64,000 nucleotides of DNA from Rubrobacter indicoceani (GTDB lineage: Bacteria; Actinomycetota; Rubrobacteria; Rubrobacterales; Rubrobacteraceae), in NCBI RefSeq assembly GCF_003568865.1, contig NZ_CP031115.1, positions 1,736,001-1,800,000 of the forward strand. The letters are read 5' to 3'. Positions within the stretch are counted from its first letter, which is position 1. Every line of letters starts with the position of its first letter. The translations under genes were made by a program, and so were the position numbers. Under the pieces are notes generated by a model that saw nothing but the letters and a program-made list of their open reading frames with translations, had not been told where the DNA came from and searched no databases. Positions 44,266 through 52,138 of this stretch are shown here, one piece after another.

Positions 44266-44967
44266 TCAGGTAAGGAGGAGCAGCAGGCGGTCCGGGAAGC
44301 CGCCCTGCCCCTCTTCCCTCCGGGCGAACAGTCGGCGGCGCAGCAGCCGGTCGAGACCGAAGTACCGTCCCGGCGCGAGCCCGAAGAGGAGCACCGCAAG
44401 GATGAATATGGTCTGGTAGCTCCACTCCCACTCGTACGGCTCGGGGATGCCGGCGAGCCCGATCATGAGCTGACCCGATATCCCGACCGCCGCCAGCGCC
44501 CCGAGCCGACTCAGAAAGCCGAGGCTCAGGCTCAGGAATATAAACGCCTCCGTGGTCCAGATGACGTACCCGAACCACCGGATGTTCGGCTTGACGACGT
44601 TCTCGATAAACGCGCCGTTTGCCTGTTGCGCCAGACCGATGGGTATGCTCAGTTCAGCGCCGTCGTTGTCGCGCACGATGTCCGCCGAGAACAGCTCTCG
44701 CGGTTGATCGGCGTAGAAAGCTTCGATGCCGATCCAGCCACAGAGACCCGGCTCGCGCACGAGGTTTCCCTCCGGCCCGGCCTCGGAGAACGCGAAGTCC
44801 TGCGTGCAGCGGAAGTCCGGCGGTAGCTTCCACCAGAGTTGCGTGAAGAACAGGTACCCCATCCCGATGCTCGCTACGGCCACGACAACGACGACCAGGG
44901 TGCGTTCCAGCCTTGTCCGGTACATCCCGCTCCCCGGCGGCCCTTCGCCTGCGTTTGTCTGGCTCAT
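44266..44967 (-). CDS. DoxX/DoxD-like membrane protein
   Basis: A 233-residue protein with about 4 helices. One N-terminal helix with MGYLFFTQLWWKLPPDF, a 75-residue extracytoplasmic loop with two cysteines (FRCTQDFAF, PGLCGWIG), and three helices after NIRWFGYVIWTTEAF, including SLGFLSRLGALAAVGISGQL. The pattern resembles the small subunit of thiosulfate:quinone oxidoreductase (DoxD) and DoxX proteins. Role in the glycan cluster unclear. Confidence 0.65.
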   Translation of the reverse strand: MSQTNAGEGPPGSGMYRTRLERTLVVVVVAVASIGMGYLFFTQLWWKLPPDFRCTQDFAFSEAGPEGNLVREPGLCGWIGIEAFYADQPRELFSADIVRDNDGAELSIPIGLAQQANGAFIENVVKPNIRWFGYVIWTTEAFIFLSLSLGFLSRLGALAAVGISGQLMIGLAGIPEPYEWEWSYQTIFILAVLLFGLAPGRYFGLDRLLRRRLFARREEGQGGFPDRLLLLLT

Positions 44968-45020
44968 GCCGATGCTCCTTCCCGAAGTCCGACGTTCTTC
45001 TCTTCAAGTGGTTCGTTTCG

Positions 45021-45746
45021 TCAGGGCGGGGTGAATCGCTCCTTCTCTACATGGTCCGCATCCTCGGGCTTCGCTTGCTCCAGAAATCCGAGTGATTCCA
45101 GGGCGGCGCGGGTGGCCGGCAGATCGCCGCGGCTCGTGGCGTGCGGGATCAGCCACCGCAGGTCCTCCTCCAGGTCAACGTCGAAGGTCGCTTCAAGGAG
45201 GCCGACGCTCAGCCCGGCGAGCTCGGCCCGACCGCGCAGCCCGTCCAGCTCAGAGCCGGTGCTCATCGGGCCGTCGAGCACGTCGTGGGGATGGCTCATG
45301 CCGATCAGGTAATATCCCCCGTCGTAGGTCGGCCCGACCACGATGTCGTCGCCCGTGCGCAGCCTGCGGAAAGCCTCCTCGACGACCTCCGTCCCGAGAT
45401 GCGGCGAGTCGGCGGCCATCAGCACCACCGGGCTCTCGCCCCGGTTACCGGCGAGGCGGAAGAAATCGCGCTGCCGGTCCGTCAGGTCGCCCTTACCCTG
45501 GAATACGACGTGCCCGCTGTCTCCGACAAGAGAGGATATTTCGGGCCAGCCGTCGGGCGGTGTGATGTACCAGCCCAGACGGAACCGTGGCCCCGAGAAA
45601 CGCGCCGCCAGGTCTTTGAGGAAGGCCCGGTAGAGATAGACGGCCCGTCCGTGGCCGATGGTCGCACCGAGACGCGTCTTGGCGAACCCGGCCCTCGGCG
45701 CCCGGGCGATTATGTAGAGCGACTCCCTGTCGAGTGGCTCGCTCAC
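45021..45746 (-). CDS. DUF2064 / TIGR04282-type nucleotidyl- or glycosyltransferase
   Basis: A protein of about 241 residues with a GT-A/CofC-like fold. IIARAPRAGFAKTRLG near the N-terminus, VLMAADSPHLGTEVVEEAF and VVGPTYDGGYYLIGM are the family signatures. GTG at 45746 overlaps the GT2 stop (GTGA), so the two are coupled. In databases this family is often paired with a GT2 gene and sometimes called arsenosugar-related; no arsenosugar genes are evident here. Confidence 0.82.
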   Translation of the reverse strand: MSEPLDRESLYIIARAPRAGFAKTRLGATIGHGRAVYLYRAFLKDLAARFSGPRFRLGWYITPPDGWPEISSLVGDSGHVVFQGKGDLTDRQRDFFRLAGNRGESPVVLMAADSPHLGTEVVEEAFRRLRTGDDIVVGPTYDGGYYLIGMSHPHDVLDGPMSTGSELDGLRGRAELAGLSVGLLEATFDVDLEEDLRWLIPHATSRGDLPATRAALESLGFLEQAKPEDADHVEKERFTPP

Positions 45747-46522
45747 GAAGAACGCCCCGTTTGCAGGCCGGTCCGACCGGCCTCGTCTGCGTTGGTTTCC
45801 GGGCTCCAGCGCGAGTAGCGCAGGGTGGCGAGGATGATCCTCCACCCGGCCTTCAGGCTGCCGGAGAGCGTACCGCCGACCTTCGAGGTTCCTATCCTGC
45901 GCCGGTAGGTAACGGGGACTTCACGGTAGCGGTATCCGGCACGGGCCGACTTGACCATCATCTCGACCGGCCAGCCGTAGGTCATCTCGCTCATGCCGAG
46001 CGCGAGCAGATCTTCGCGGCGGATCGCCCGAAACGGCCCCGTATCCGTAACCTCTATCCCGTAGATGCGGTGTATAAGAAAAGCCGCGAGGCGGTTGCCG
46101 AAGACCTGCTGTACGCTCATCGAACCCCGCTCACGCTGGCCCGGAGAGCGTGAGCCGACCACCAGGTCCGCCTCCCCGTCAAGGAGCGGGGCGAGGATAC
46201 GCCCGAGGTCGACGGGGTCATCTGCGGCGTCCCCGTCGAGAAAGACCAGAAACTCCGCCCCCTCGGCGGCGATCGTCCCGGTGAGGCAGGCCCGCCCGTA
46301 GCCGCGCTGCTCCTCGCGTATGACCCTTGCTCCGGCTTTCATGGCGACCTCTCCGGTGCCGTCGGTCGAACCGTTATCCACGACGATTATCTCCGAGAGC
46401 AAGCCCTGGAGATAGAGTTGCTCGATGACGCCGGGAATAGAGGCCGCCTCGTTGAGCGACGGCACGACGGCGGCGATCTGCGGCCCGCTCGCAGGGTCTC
46501 CGAGGTGGTCCGGCCCTACCAA
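45743..46522 (-). CDS. Family 2 glycosyltransferase (DPM/DPG synthase-like)
   Basis: A cytoplasmic or membrane-associated GT-A glycosyltransferase of about 259 residues. AAVVPSLNEAASIPGVI and IIVVDNGSTDGTGEVA hold the nucleotide-sugar site; FLDGDAADDPVDL carries the DxD motif. The end (GWPVEMMVKSARAGYRYREVPVTYRRR) is typical of polyprenyl-phosphate sugar synthases. TTG at 46522 lies just after the radical SAM stop, with GAGAGG 8 bases upstream. Likely makes a lipid-linked sugar used by GT-C enzymes such as the YfhO-like protein (inference). Confidence 0.85.
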   Translation of the reverse strand: MVGPDHLGDPASGPQIAAVVPSLNEAASIPGVIEQLYLQGLLSEIIVVDNGSTDGTGEVAMKAGARVIREEQRGYGRACLTGTIAAEGAEFLVFLDGDAADDPVDLGRILAPLLDGEADLVVGSRSPGQRERGSMSVQQVFGNRLAAFLIHRIYGIEVTDTGPFRAIRREDLLALGMSEMTYGWPVEMMVKSARAGYRYREVPVTYRRRIGTSKVGGTLSGSLKAGWRIILATLRYSRWSPETNADEAGRTGLQTGRSS

Positions 46523-47595
46523 ATTGCGGGCCTCTCGGTCATGGTGATCACGGTCGTGCAGGCGTTCCCGGCCTTCGGCACGTCGGAGGGAGAGCTCATC
46601 ACGACCCGGAGCATCTCCCGGATGCGCCGGACCTCCTCGTCCCCGCCCCGCATCACCGGGCAGTATTCGTCCGGCTCGTCCAGCCTGCCCCGCAGAGCGC
46701 GGCGGCTCGCGCACCCCCCGGCGCAGCTCTCCACGAACCGGCACGGCTCGCAGGCCTCCGGAACCCGCCGGGCCTTCCTGAACTCGCGGCTCTCCCAGAC
46801 GTTCCGGTTCCCGTCCGAGAGGTGTGAGATCATCCCCGCCGCAGACGGCCAGTAGGGACAGGGGGAGATGGTCCCGGCGGGCAGGGCGCGGATGCTCCCG
46901 TTGCCGCACGGGTTCCCCCGCGTTGTTTCGAGGCCCATGATCGCGTTGACCAGAGGCTCGCTGCACACGACCACGGACCCGGCGGCAAAAAGGTTCGCAA
47001 AGCCCTGCCAGAACTGCTCGTAGGAGAGGGTGAACTCCTCCCCGGAGACGGGCTGATAGACGTTGACCCGCAGGTCGCACCCGAGCCCGAACGCAAAGCG
47101 GGCGACCTCTTCCATCTCGTTGTAGTTGGTGTTCATCATCACCGCCGCTACGGAGGTCGGTATCCCGAGCTCGGCGCAGCGCTCGACGGCCCCGACCGCA
47201 AGCTCCCAGGCCCCTTCTCCCCGGAACTCGTCCATCTCCTTCTTTGTGGGGAAGTCAAAGGACAGCTCGACGGAGTGGAACCCGGCCAGCTCCTCGTCGT
47301 CGAGCATCCCGAGGCTGTACCCGTTGGACGTGATAGCGGTCTTGACCCTGCGGTCCCTCAGCAGCGCGAGCATCTCCCGGTACTCCGGGTGGACGCCGTT
47401 CTCCCCGACCCCGAGGTTGACGGAGCCCACGTCGAGGTTATCGAGTATCGTCTCGACCTCCGGGACGGTGAGACGCTGCTGCGTCAGCGTCGGCCTGTAG
47501 CAATGCGGGCACGCCAGGTTACACTCGTTTGTCAGACCGATACCTACCGCTACCGCCAATGCCCGCTCCTTCTTTTCCCTGATCACGAAACTCAC
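46516..47595 (-). CDS. Radical SAM / SPASM domain protein
   Basis: A 359-residue radical SAM enzyme: CxxxCxxC at C25, C29 and C32 (ECNLACPHC), then a SAM barrel. A SPASM-like auxiliary Fe-S region near the C-terminus has CEPCRFVESCAGGC together with upstream NPCGNG and CPYW. After it comes a 40-residue extension with one more cysteine (GNACTTVITMTERP). SPASM enzymes usually modify peptides or proteins, or act in cofactor synthesis. No small precursor peptide gene is obvious next to it, and it heads a glycosyltransferase operon. Substrate unknown. Confidence 0.85.
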   Translation of the reverse strand: MSFVIREKKERALAVAVGIGLTNECNLACPHCYRPTLTQQRLTVPEVETILDNLDVGSVNLGVGENGVHPEYREMLALLRDRRVKTAITSNGYSLGMLDDEELAGFHSVELSFDFPTKKEMDEFRGEGAWELAVGAVERCAELGIPTSVAAVMMNTNYNEMEEVARFAFGLGCDLRVNVYQPVSGEEFTLSYEQFWQGFANLFAAGSVVVCSEPLVNAIMGLETTRGNPCGNGSIRALPAGTISPCPYWPSAAGMISHLSDGNRNVWESREFRKARRVPEACEPCRFVESCAGGCASRRALRGRLDEPDEYCPVMRGGDEEVRRIREMLRVVMSSPSDVPKAGNACTTVITMTERPAIW

Positions 47596-47728
47596 TTTAC
47601 ATCTGATATCTATAGACTATCTCTAAACCGAAATTCTTACGATCTTCACGGAAACCCTGGAATCCGGCGAACGGCAGCGGTCTGTAGAATACCCGCGACG
47701 ATCAAAACCAGGCGGAGCCGGAGGTGAG

Positions 47729-48466
47729 ATGGCATCGGTCGAGGAACATTACGAGGAACTTCTCGCACGCCACTATACCTGGATGCGCGGCGACTACAAA
47801 GACCGCGTCCGGGAGAACCGGGAGCTGTTCGAAGGGCTCGGCATCCGGCCGGAGCGCGGCGGTGCGGCCCTCGACCTCGGTTGCGGCTCCGGCTTTCAAT
47901 CGGTGGCGCTCGCCCGCCTCGGTTTCCGGGTCGTGGGCGTGGATTCCAGCGAGACACTTCTTGCGGAGCTGGGTGAAAAGGCCGCGTCGGACCTCGACAT
48001 CAGCACCGTGAAAGGCGACCTGCGCAGGACGGGTCTCTACAGGGACCGGGGGCCGTTCGAGGTCGTGGTCTGCATGGGCGATACGCTCACGCACCTCGGC
48101 TCCCGGCAGGAGGTTCGGCTGCTGCTCGGAGACCTTCACCGTGTGGTGGAGCCGAAGGGATGGGTGGTGTTTCAGTTCCGGGACCTGACGACCGCGCTCG
48201 AAGGTTCGGAGCGGGCGGTCCCGGTGAGGATGGAGGAGAACCGCATCATGGCGACTTTCCTTGAATACGAGGCCGAGCGCGTGAACGTTCACGATATGAT
48301 CTTCTCTCGCGAAGGCTCCGGCTGGACGATGCACAAGAGCGCATATGTAAAGCTCCGGCTCGGCGCCGGAGAGATCGCCGGTTTCATGGAGGAAGCCGGC
48401 TTCAAGGCGACGGGGCGCTACGAAGAGGCCGGTTTCTCTGTTATCACGGGTCGCAGGCAAGCCTGA
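47729..48466 (+). CDS. SAM-dependent methyltransferase
   Basis: A 245-residue class I methyltransferase with SAM motif I LDLGCGSGFQSVALARLG and motif II VVVCMGDTLTHLGS. GGAGGTGAG sits right before the ATG. Transcribed divergently from the radical SAM gene. C-terminal half resembles small-molecule or sugar methyltransferases (no DNA- or rRNA-binding domain). Substrate unknown. Confidence 0.82.
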   Translation: MASVEEHYEELLARHYTWMRGDYKDRVRENRELFEGLGIRPERGGAALDLGCGSGFQSVALARLGFRVVGVDSSETLLAELGEKAASDLDISTVKGDLRRTGLYRDRGPFEVVVCMGDTLTHLGSRQEVRLLLGDLHRVVEPKGWVVFQFRDLTTALEGSERAVPVRMEENRIMATFLEYEAERVNVHDMIFSREGSGWTMHKSAYVKLRLGAGEIAGFMEEAGFKATGRYEEAGFSVITGRRQA

Positions 48467-48482
48467 CCGCAGCTATTCGGCT

Positions 48483-49319
48483 CTACTCGGTTCCCCGACC
48501 GAGTTCGCCCTCGATCCTGTAGATGTAGCCCGAACTGTTTGTGAGGTCGGCTTCTTCGAGGTTCGCGGCGGCTTCGAGGACTATGCGGGGCAGAACCTCC
48601 GAAGACCTGGCGATGAGCCGCTCAAGGTCTTTTTTCGTTTCGATCTCCCCGATTCCGGTTGCGTAATTCACCGGGAAACCGACGAGGGCGTAGGGCATCT
48701 CGAGTTCTCCGGCGAGGATGGCCTCCGGACCACAGGTCTGGCTGACCGCCGCTACCCCGAAAGAAGCGAGGGCGCGGATCTCGGACGCCGTCTCGAACCT
48801 CGGGCCGTTGGTGTGGGCGTAGATGCCGCCCGGCGTAACCTCACGGCAGACCTCAGAAGCGGCTTTCTCCAGCCTGCGCCGCAGTTTCGGGGAGAAAGGC
48901 TCAGAGGAGATCAAATGCCCCCGCCCCCTCTCACCCGGCTCGTCGAAGATGGTGCAGAGGCCCCCGTCAGGGAGGCGATTGTCCGGGAAGTAGAGGTCGT
49001 CAAAGACAACGGGCCGCCCCGGAACGACCCCTGAAGCCACCGCCCCGACGCTCGTCGTGGCGAGCACGGCCCGCGCTCCGAGCAACTTGAGGGCCGCAAG
49101 GTTGGCCCGGTGCGGGATCGTGTTCGGCAGGTGGAAATGTCCCCTCAGGTGACGGGAGATCGCCCCGACCCTCCAGCCCCCGACACAGGATATCGCGACC
49201 TCGGCTTCCCCGAAGCGGCTCGCCACGACGCGACGCTCCTCCTCGAAAGAGCCGCCGGACAACTCGTAGACCCCGGAGCCGGTTATCACCCCGAGGTCTA
49301 TCTCTTTGATCTCGCTCAA
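48483..49319 (-). CDS. 5'-methylthioadenosine/methylthioinosine phosphorylase-like enzyme
   Basis: A protein of about 278 residues of the PNP/MTAP family. GVITGSGVY, RHLRGHFHLPNTIPHRANLAALKLLGA (HxxxPxxIxxRANI-type motif), NGPRFETASEIRAL and the AVSQTCGPEAILAGELEMPYA phosphate/base site are typical; the usual MT-PEA motif is replaced by TCGPEA. TTG at 49319 chosen for a GGGGGTGG site. It probably splits methylthioadenosine from SAM-using reactions. Confidence 0.82.
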   Translation of the reverse strand: MSEIKEIDLGVITGSGVYELSGGSFEEERRVVASRFGEAEVAISCVGGWRVGAISRHLRGHFHLPNTIPHRANLAALKLLGARAVLATTSVGAVASGVVPGRPVVFDDLYFPDNRLPDGGLCTIFDEPGERGRGHLISSEPFSPKLRRRLEKAASEVCREVTPGGIYAHTNGPRFETASEIRALASFGVAAVSQTCGPEAILAGELEMPYALVGFPVNYATGIGEIETKKDLERLIARSSEVLPRIVLEAAANLEEADLTNSSGYIYRIEGELGRGTE

Positions 49320-49414
49320 TCGCCACCCCCGAGAGGCTTGAAAGGGACTACGCGCCCGGTACATTCCTCCTGTACATTCCGTAGTGTAAGCTTATCCAGA
49401 TACATGCCGTAAGC

Positions 49415-49906
49415 ATGAAGAAGGTATCAGGGGGTCTCTGGTTGAACTTCGCACCGCGTCGCCCAGGGAATCTCCGGCTGATAAAAGCTCTTGTTCTGTG
49501 CATCTTCGGGCTTCTGCTCGTCTCGAGCTGCGCACAGCAGCCCGGGTCAACGGGCGACTCCGGCTCGGGGGGCTCTGCGGAGACCTCCGTAGCCGGGGAG
49601 CAGATATACCCTGATATTCTCAAGGCGGAGCTCGAGCCTTCGGGTGATGAGTACACGCTCGATGTAACGGTCTCTTCGCCGTACGATTCGCCGGAGCGGT
49701 ACGCGGACGGCTGGCGCGTTCTCTCGCCGGACGGGACGGTTCTCGGCGAGCATCAGCTGACGCACGACCATGCCGGGCAGCAGCCGTTTACCCGCACGCA
49801 GACGGGGCTTGAGGTCCCGGACGGCGTCGAGGAGATCACGGTCGAGGGCCGGGATCAGGCGAACGGCTACGGGGGCGACACGGTTACGATACCGGTCGCG
49901 GGCTAG
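49415..49906 (+). CDS. Putative lipoprotein
   Basis: A 163-residue protein with signal peptide and lipobox LVSSC (C39), a Ser/Gly linker, and a beta-rich domain (YTLDVTVSSPYDSPERYADGWRVLSPDG, ITVEGRDQANGYGGDTVTIPV) that looks immunoglobulin- or FixG-like. It ends 27 bp before selD. Function unknown; co-transcription with selD is possible. Confidence 0.68.
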   Translation: MKKVSGGLWLNFAPRRPGNLRLIKALVLCIFGLLLVSSCAQQPGSTGDSGSGGSAETSVAGEQIYPDILKAELEPSGDEYTLDVTVSSPYDSPERYADGWRVLSPDGTVLGEHQLTHDHAGQQPFTRTQTGLEVPDGVEEITVEGRDQANGYGGDTVTIPVAG

Positions 49907-49933
49907 CGGGTGCCAACCTATATAATCCTCTCC

Positions 49934-50989
49934 ATGAACGAAAAAGGCGACACACGCGAGAAGATCCGGCTCACCCAGTATTCCTCCAAGGCGGGTTGAG
50001 CCTCCAAGCTGGCTCCGGGGGTCCTGGAGCAGGTACTCGAAGATCTGAAATCCGGCTCCCCGTCGGTCGGCGGCGCGATGAGCAGCATGGACACGCGCGA
50101 CGACGCGGGTTACATCCCGTTCGCGGGGGGTCTGATGCTGCAGTCGGTGGACTTTTTCCCGCCCATCGTTGACGACCCGTTCCGCTTCGGGCAGATCGCC
50201 GCCGCCAACGCTCTCTCGGACATCTACGCGATGGGCGGCGAGCCTCTCACCGCCATGAACCTTGTCGGGTTCCCGGCGAAGATGGACCTCGGCGTGCTGC
50301 GCGACATCCTCGCGGGTGGTCTCTCCAAGGTCGAAGAGTCCGGCGCGAAGCTCTGTGGCGGCCACTCCGTCGAGGACTCCGAGCCGAAGTACGGCCTCTC
50401 GGTTACGGGCTTTGTCTCGAATGAGAACCTGGTCAGGAACGCCGGAGCCAGACCAGGCGATGCGCTTGTCCTGACCAAGCCCGTCGGCTTCGGGATACTC
50501 ACGACCGCCGTGAAGCGCGGCCTCGTTACGGAAGACGACATCGAGGGCGCGATAGACTCCGCCGCGACGCTGAACTCCGCGGCATCCGGGGCGATGAGCA
50601 GGGTCGGTGGAGTATCGGCGGCGACGGACGTTACGGGCTTCGGTCTGGCCGGTCATCTCTCGGAGGTCACGCGGGCGAGCGGGGTCGGCGCGGTCGTGAA
50701 GCTCGGGGAGCTCCCGGTGTTCGACCGCGCCGCGAAGCTAGCCTCGGGGGGCTGCTATCCGGGCGGCCTCGTAAACAACCGGGAGTACCTCGGCGGCTAC
50801 GTCAACCTCGACGGCGTTTCGGACGCAGACGCGCTTGCGTTCTTTGACCCGCAGACAAGCGGCGGCCTGCTGCTCGCGGTTACTGCGGACAGGGCCGGGG
50901 ACTACCTCTCCGCCCTGACGGCGAGCGGTGTTTCGGGCGCGGTGATCGGGGAGATCGTGGAAGGCAACGGCATCACCCTCCTCCCCTGA
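49934..50989 (+). CDS. selD: Selenide, water dikinase (SelD), itself a selenoprotein
   Basis: Makes selenophosphate from selenide and ATP. The full frame of 352 codons runs from ATG 49934 to 50989 and has one in-frame TGA at codon 22 (49997-49999). The protein begins with IRLTQYSSKAG-U-ASKLAPG, matching E. coli SelD around catalytic Cys17 and Lys20; here they are U22 and K25. Downstream are family sequences such as LQSVDFFPPIVDDPFRFG, ANALSDIYAMGG and GGHSVEDSEPKYG. Without recoding, the first usable start would drop the active site. A hairpin fitting a bSECIS follows the TGA, and tRNA-Sec, SelA and SelB are in the window. Confidence 0.95.
50009..50032 (+). promoter_or_regulatory. Bacterial SECIS-like hairpin in selD
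   Basis: C50009-T50010 pair with A50031-G50032, G50011 is bulged, and GCTCC (50012-50016) pairs with GGAGC (50026-50030). The apical loop GGGGGTCCT (50017-50025) contains GGT/GGU. The loop begins 18 nt after the TGA, within the spacing expected for SelB recognition. Confidence 0.75.
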
Positions 50990-51027
50990 CGGGCGGGCTC
51001 TTCGTATCCGGCGTATGATCTCCGCCC

Positions 51028-51957
51028 GTGGAGATTATTTTCGAGACGGTCGTGCCGCTCTTCGGGCTGGTTCTCTGCGGGTTCCTCGCCGGGAAGCTCG
51101 GGGTTCTCGGTCCGGCGAGCTTCGAGGGTCTGAACCGCTACGTTTTCTATTTCGCGCTTCCGGCCCTGACGTTCTCGGTCCTGTCGGGACTTTCTCTCTC
51201 AGAGGTCGTGAACGGCCGGTTTCTGGGGGCGTACCTCGGGGCGGGGCTGTCGGCGTTTGTTCTGGCGGCGGTCTTCGGCAAGGTCTTCTTTGGCCTGAAG
51301 CGCGAGGAGTGGGCGATGATCGGGGCCGGAGCGTCGCTCGGGAACACGGGCTACATGGGGCTGCCGCTGATGGGGGCCGCGCTCGGGGCGCAGGCGACGG
51401 GCATCATCGCGCTCGGGCTGGCGGCGGAGGCCATCATCATCCTCCCGCTCGCCATGATCCTTATAGAATCCGGGCGCGGCGTCGGAAGGCTTTCGGAGAA
51501 GGTCGCGTCCATCGCGAGGCATCTGTCGAAGAACCCCCTGATCCTCTCCCTCGCGGCAGGCGCGGCGTTCTCGCTCTTCGGTCTGTCGCTGCCCGTCCCG
51601 GCGGCGAACTTCGTTGACCTGCTCGGCTCGACGGCCGGCCCGGTCGCGCTGTTCGCCCTCGGGGCCACCCTGTCGGCTTTCAGAATATCCTCTCATCCGG
51701 GCGAGGTCACGGCGATGTCGGCGTTCAAGCTGCTGCTGCACCCCGCGCTGATGCTGGCGTTCGTGTTTGCGCTGGGCGTGCCCCAGCCCTGGTCGAGCGT
51801 CGCCCTGATCGCGGCGTCGCTCCCGGTTGCGGCAAACGTTTTCGTTATCGCCCGCCAGTACGATGCCTACGTCCAGCGGGTTTCAAGCGTCGTCCTTGTC
51901 TCGACCGCCGGCTCGATAGTGACAGTATCGGTCGTGGTCTCGCTCGCCACGGGCTGA
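51028..51957 (+). CDS. AEC-family transporter (auxin efflux carrier type)
   Basis: A 309-residue permease with about 10 helices arranged as two five-helix repeats. GASLGNTGYMGLPLM and the later SLPVAANVFVIARQYD are characteristic of the family. Substrate unknown; bacterial members transport malate, other organic acids or amino-acid-like compounds. GTG start at 51028, 38 bp after selD. Confidence 0.83.
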   Translation: MEIIFETVVPLFGLVLCGFLAGKLGVLGPASFEGLNRYVFYFALPALTFSVLSGLSLSEVVNGRFLGAYLGAGLSAFVLAAVFGKVFFGLKREEWAMIGAGASLGNTGYMGLPLMGAALGAQATGIIALGLAAEAIIILPLAMILIESGRGVGRLSEKVASIARHLSKNPLILSLAAGAAFSLFGLSLPVPAANFVDLLGSTAGPVALFALGATLSAFRISSHPGEVTAMSAFKLLLHPALMLAFVFALGVPQPWSSVALIAASLPVAANVFVIARQYDAYVQRVSSVVLVSTAGSIVTVSVVVSLATG

Positions 51958-52039
51958 GCGGGGTTCTCGGGGGTTTTGTTTTCTTGTAGAAATGCGGGGT
52001 CGCAATAGACTCTCCGGGTACACAGGCTTACGGTGTGGT

Positions 52040-52059
52040 CCGTCCCGGCGTCGGGACGG
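52040..52059 (+). terminator. Attenuator-like hairpin upstream of the MFS gene
   Basis: Perfect 8-bp stem CCGTCCCG (52040-52047) / CGGGACGG (52052-52059), loop GCGT, followed by GTATGTTTTGG. It lies directly before the ribosome site of a short leader ORF. Confidence 0.5.
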
Positions 52060-52087
52060 GTATGTTTTGGTTCTGGAGGATCTTCTG

Positions 52088-52138
52088 ATGGCTTTTTATC
52101 TGACCCATTCCCGGCGATATACGGGGCTTTTTTCTTGA
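52088..52138 (+). CDS. Possible 16-residue leader peptide of the MFS gene
   Basis: ATG at 52088 has a strong GGAGG 8 bases upstream and encodes MAFYLTHSRRYTGLFS. Its TGA (52136-52138) overlaps the TTG start of the MFS gene (52135-52137). This is the arrangement of a translationally coupled leader; the peptide itself has no recognisable similarity. Confidence 0.5.
   Translation: MAFYLTHSRRYTGLFS

Noticed and set aside
45021-46522. Arsenosugar biosynthesis operon
   Set aside because: The two transferase families sometimes carry that label in databases, but no arsenic methyltransferase or arsenosugar radical SAM enzyme of the known type is here.
49934-50077. selD looks like a broken gene because of a stop codon near its start
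   Set aside because: The stop is TGA at the known Sec/Cys site, flanking residues are conserved, and the full selenocysteine machinery is present, so recoding explains it better than a mutation.
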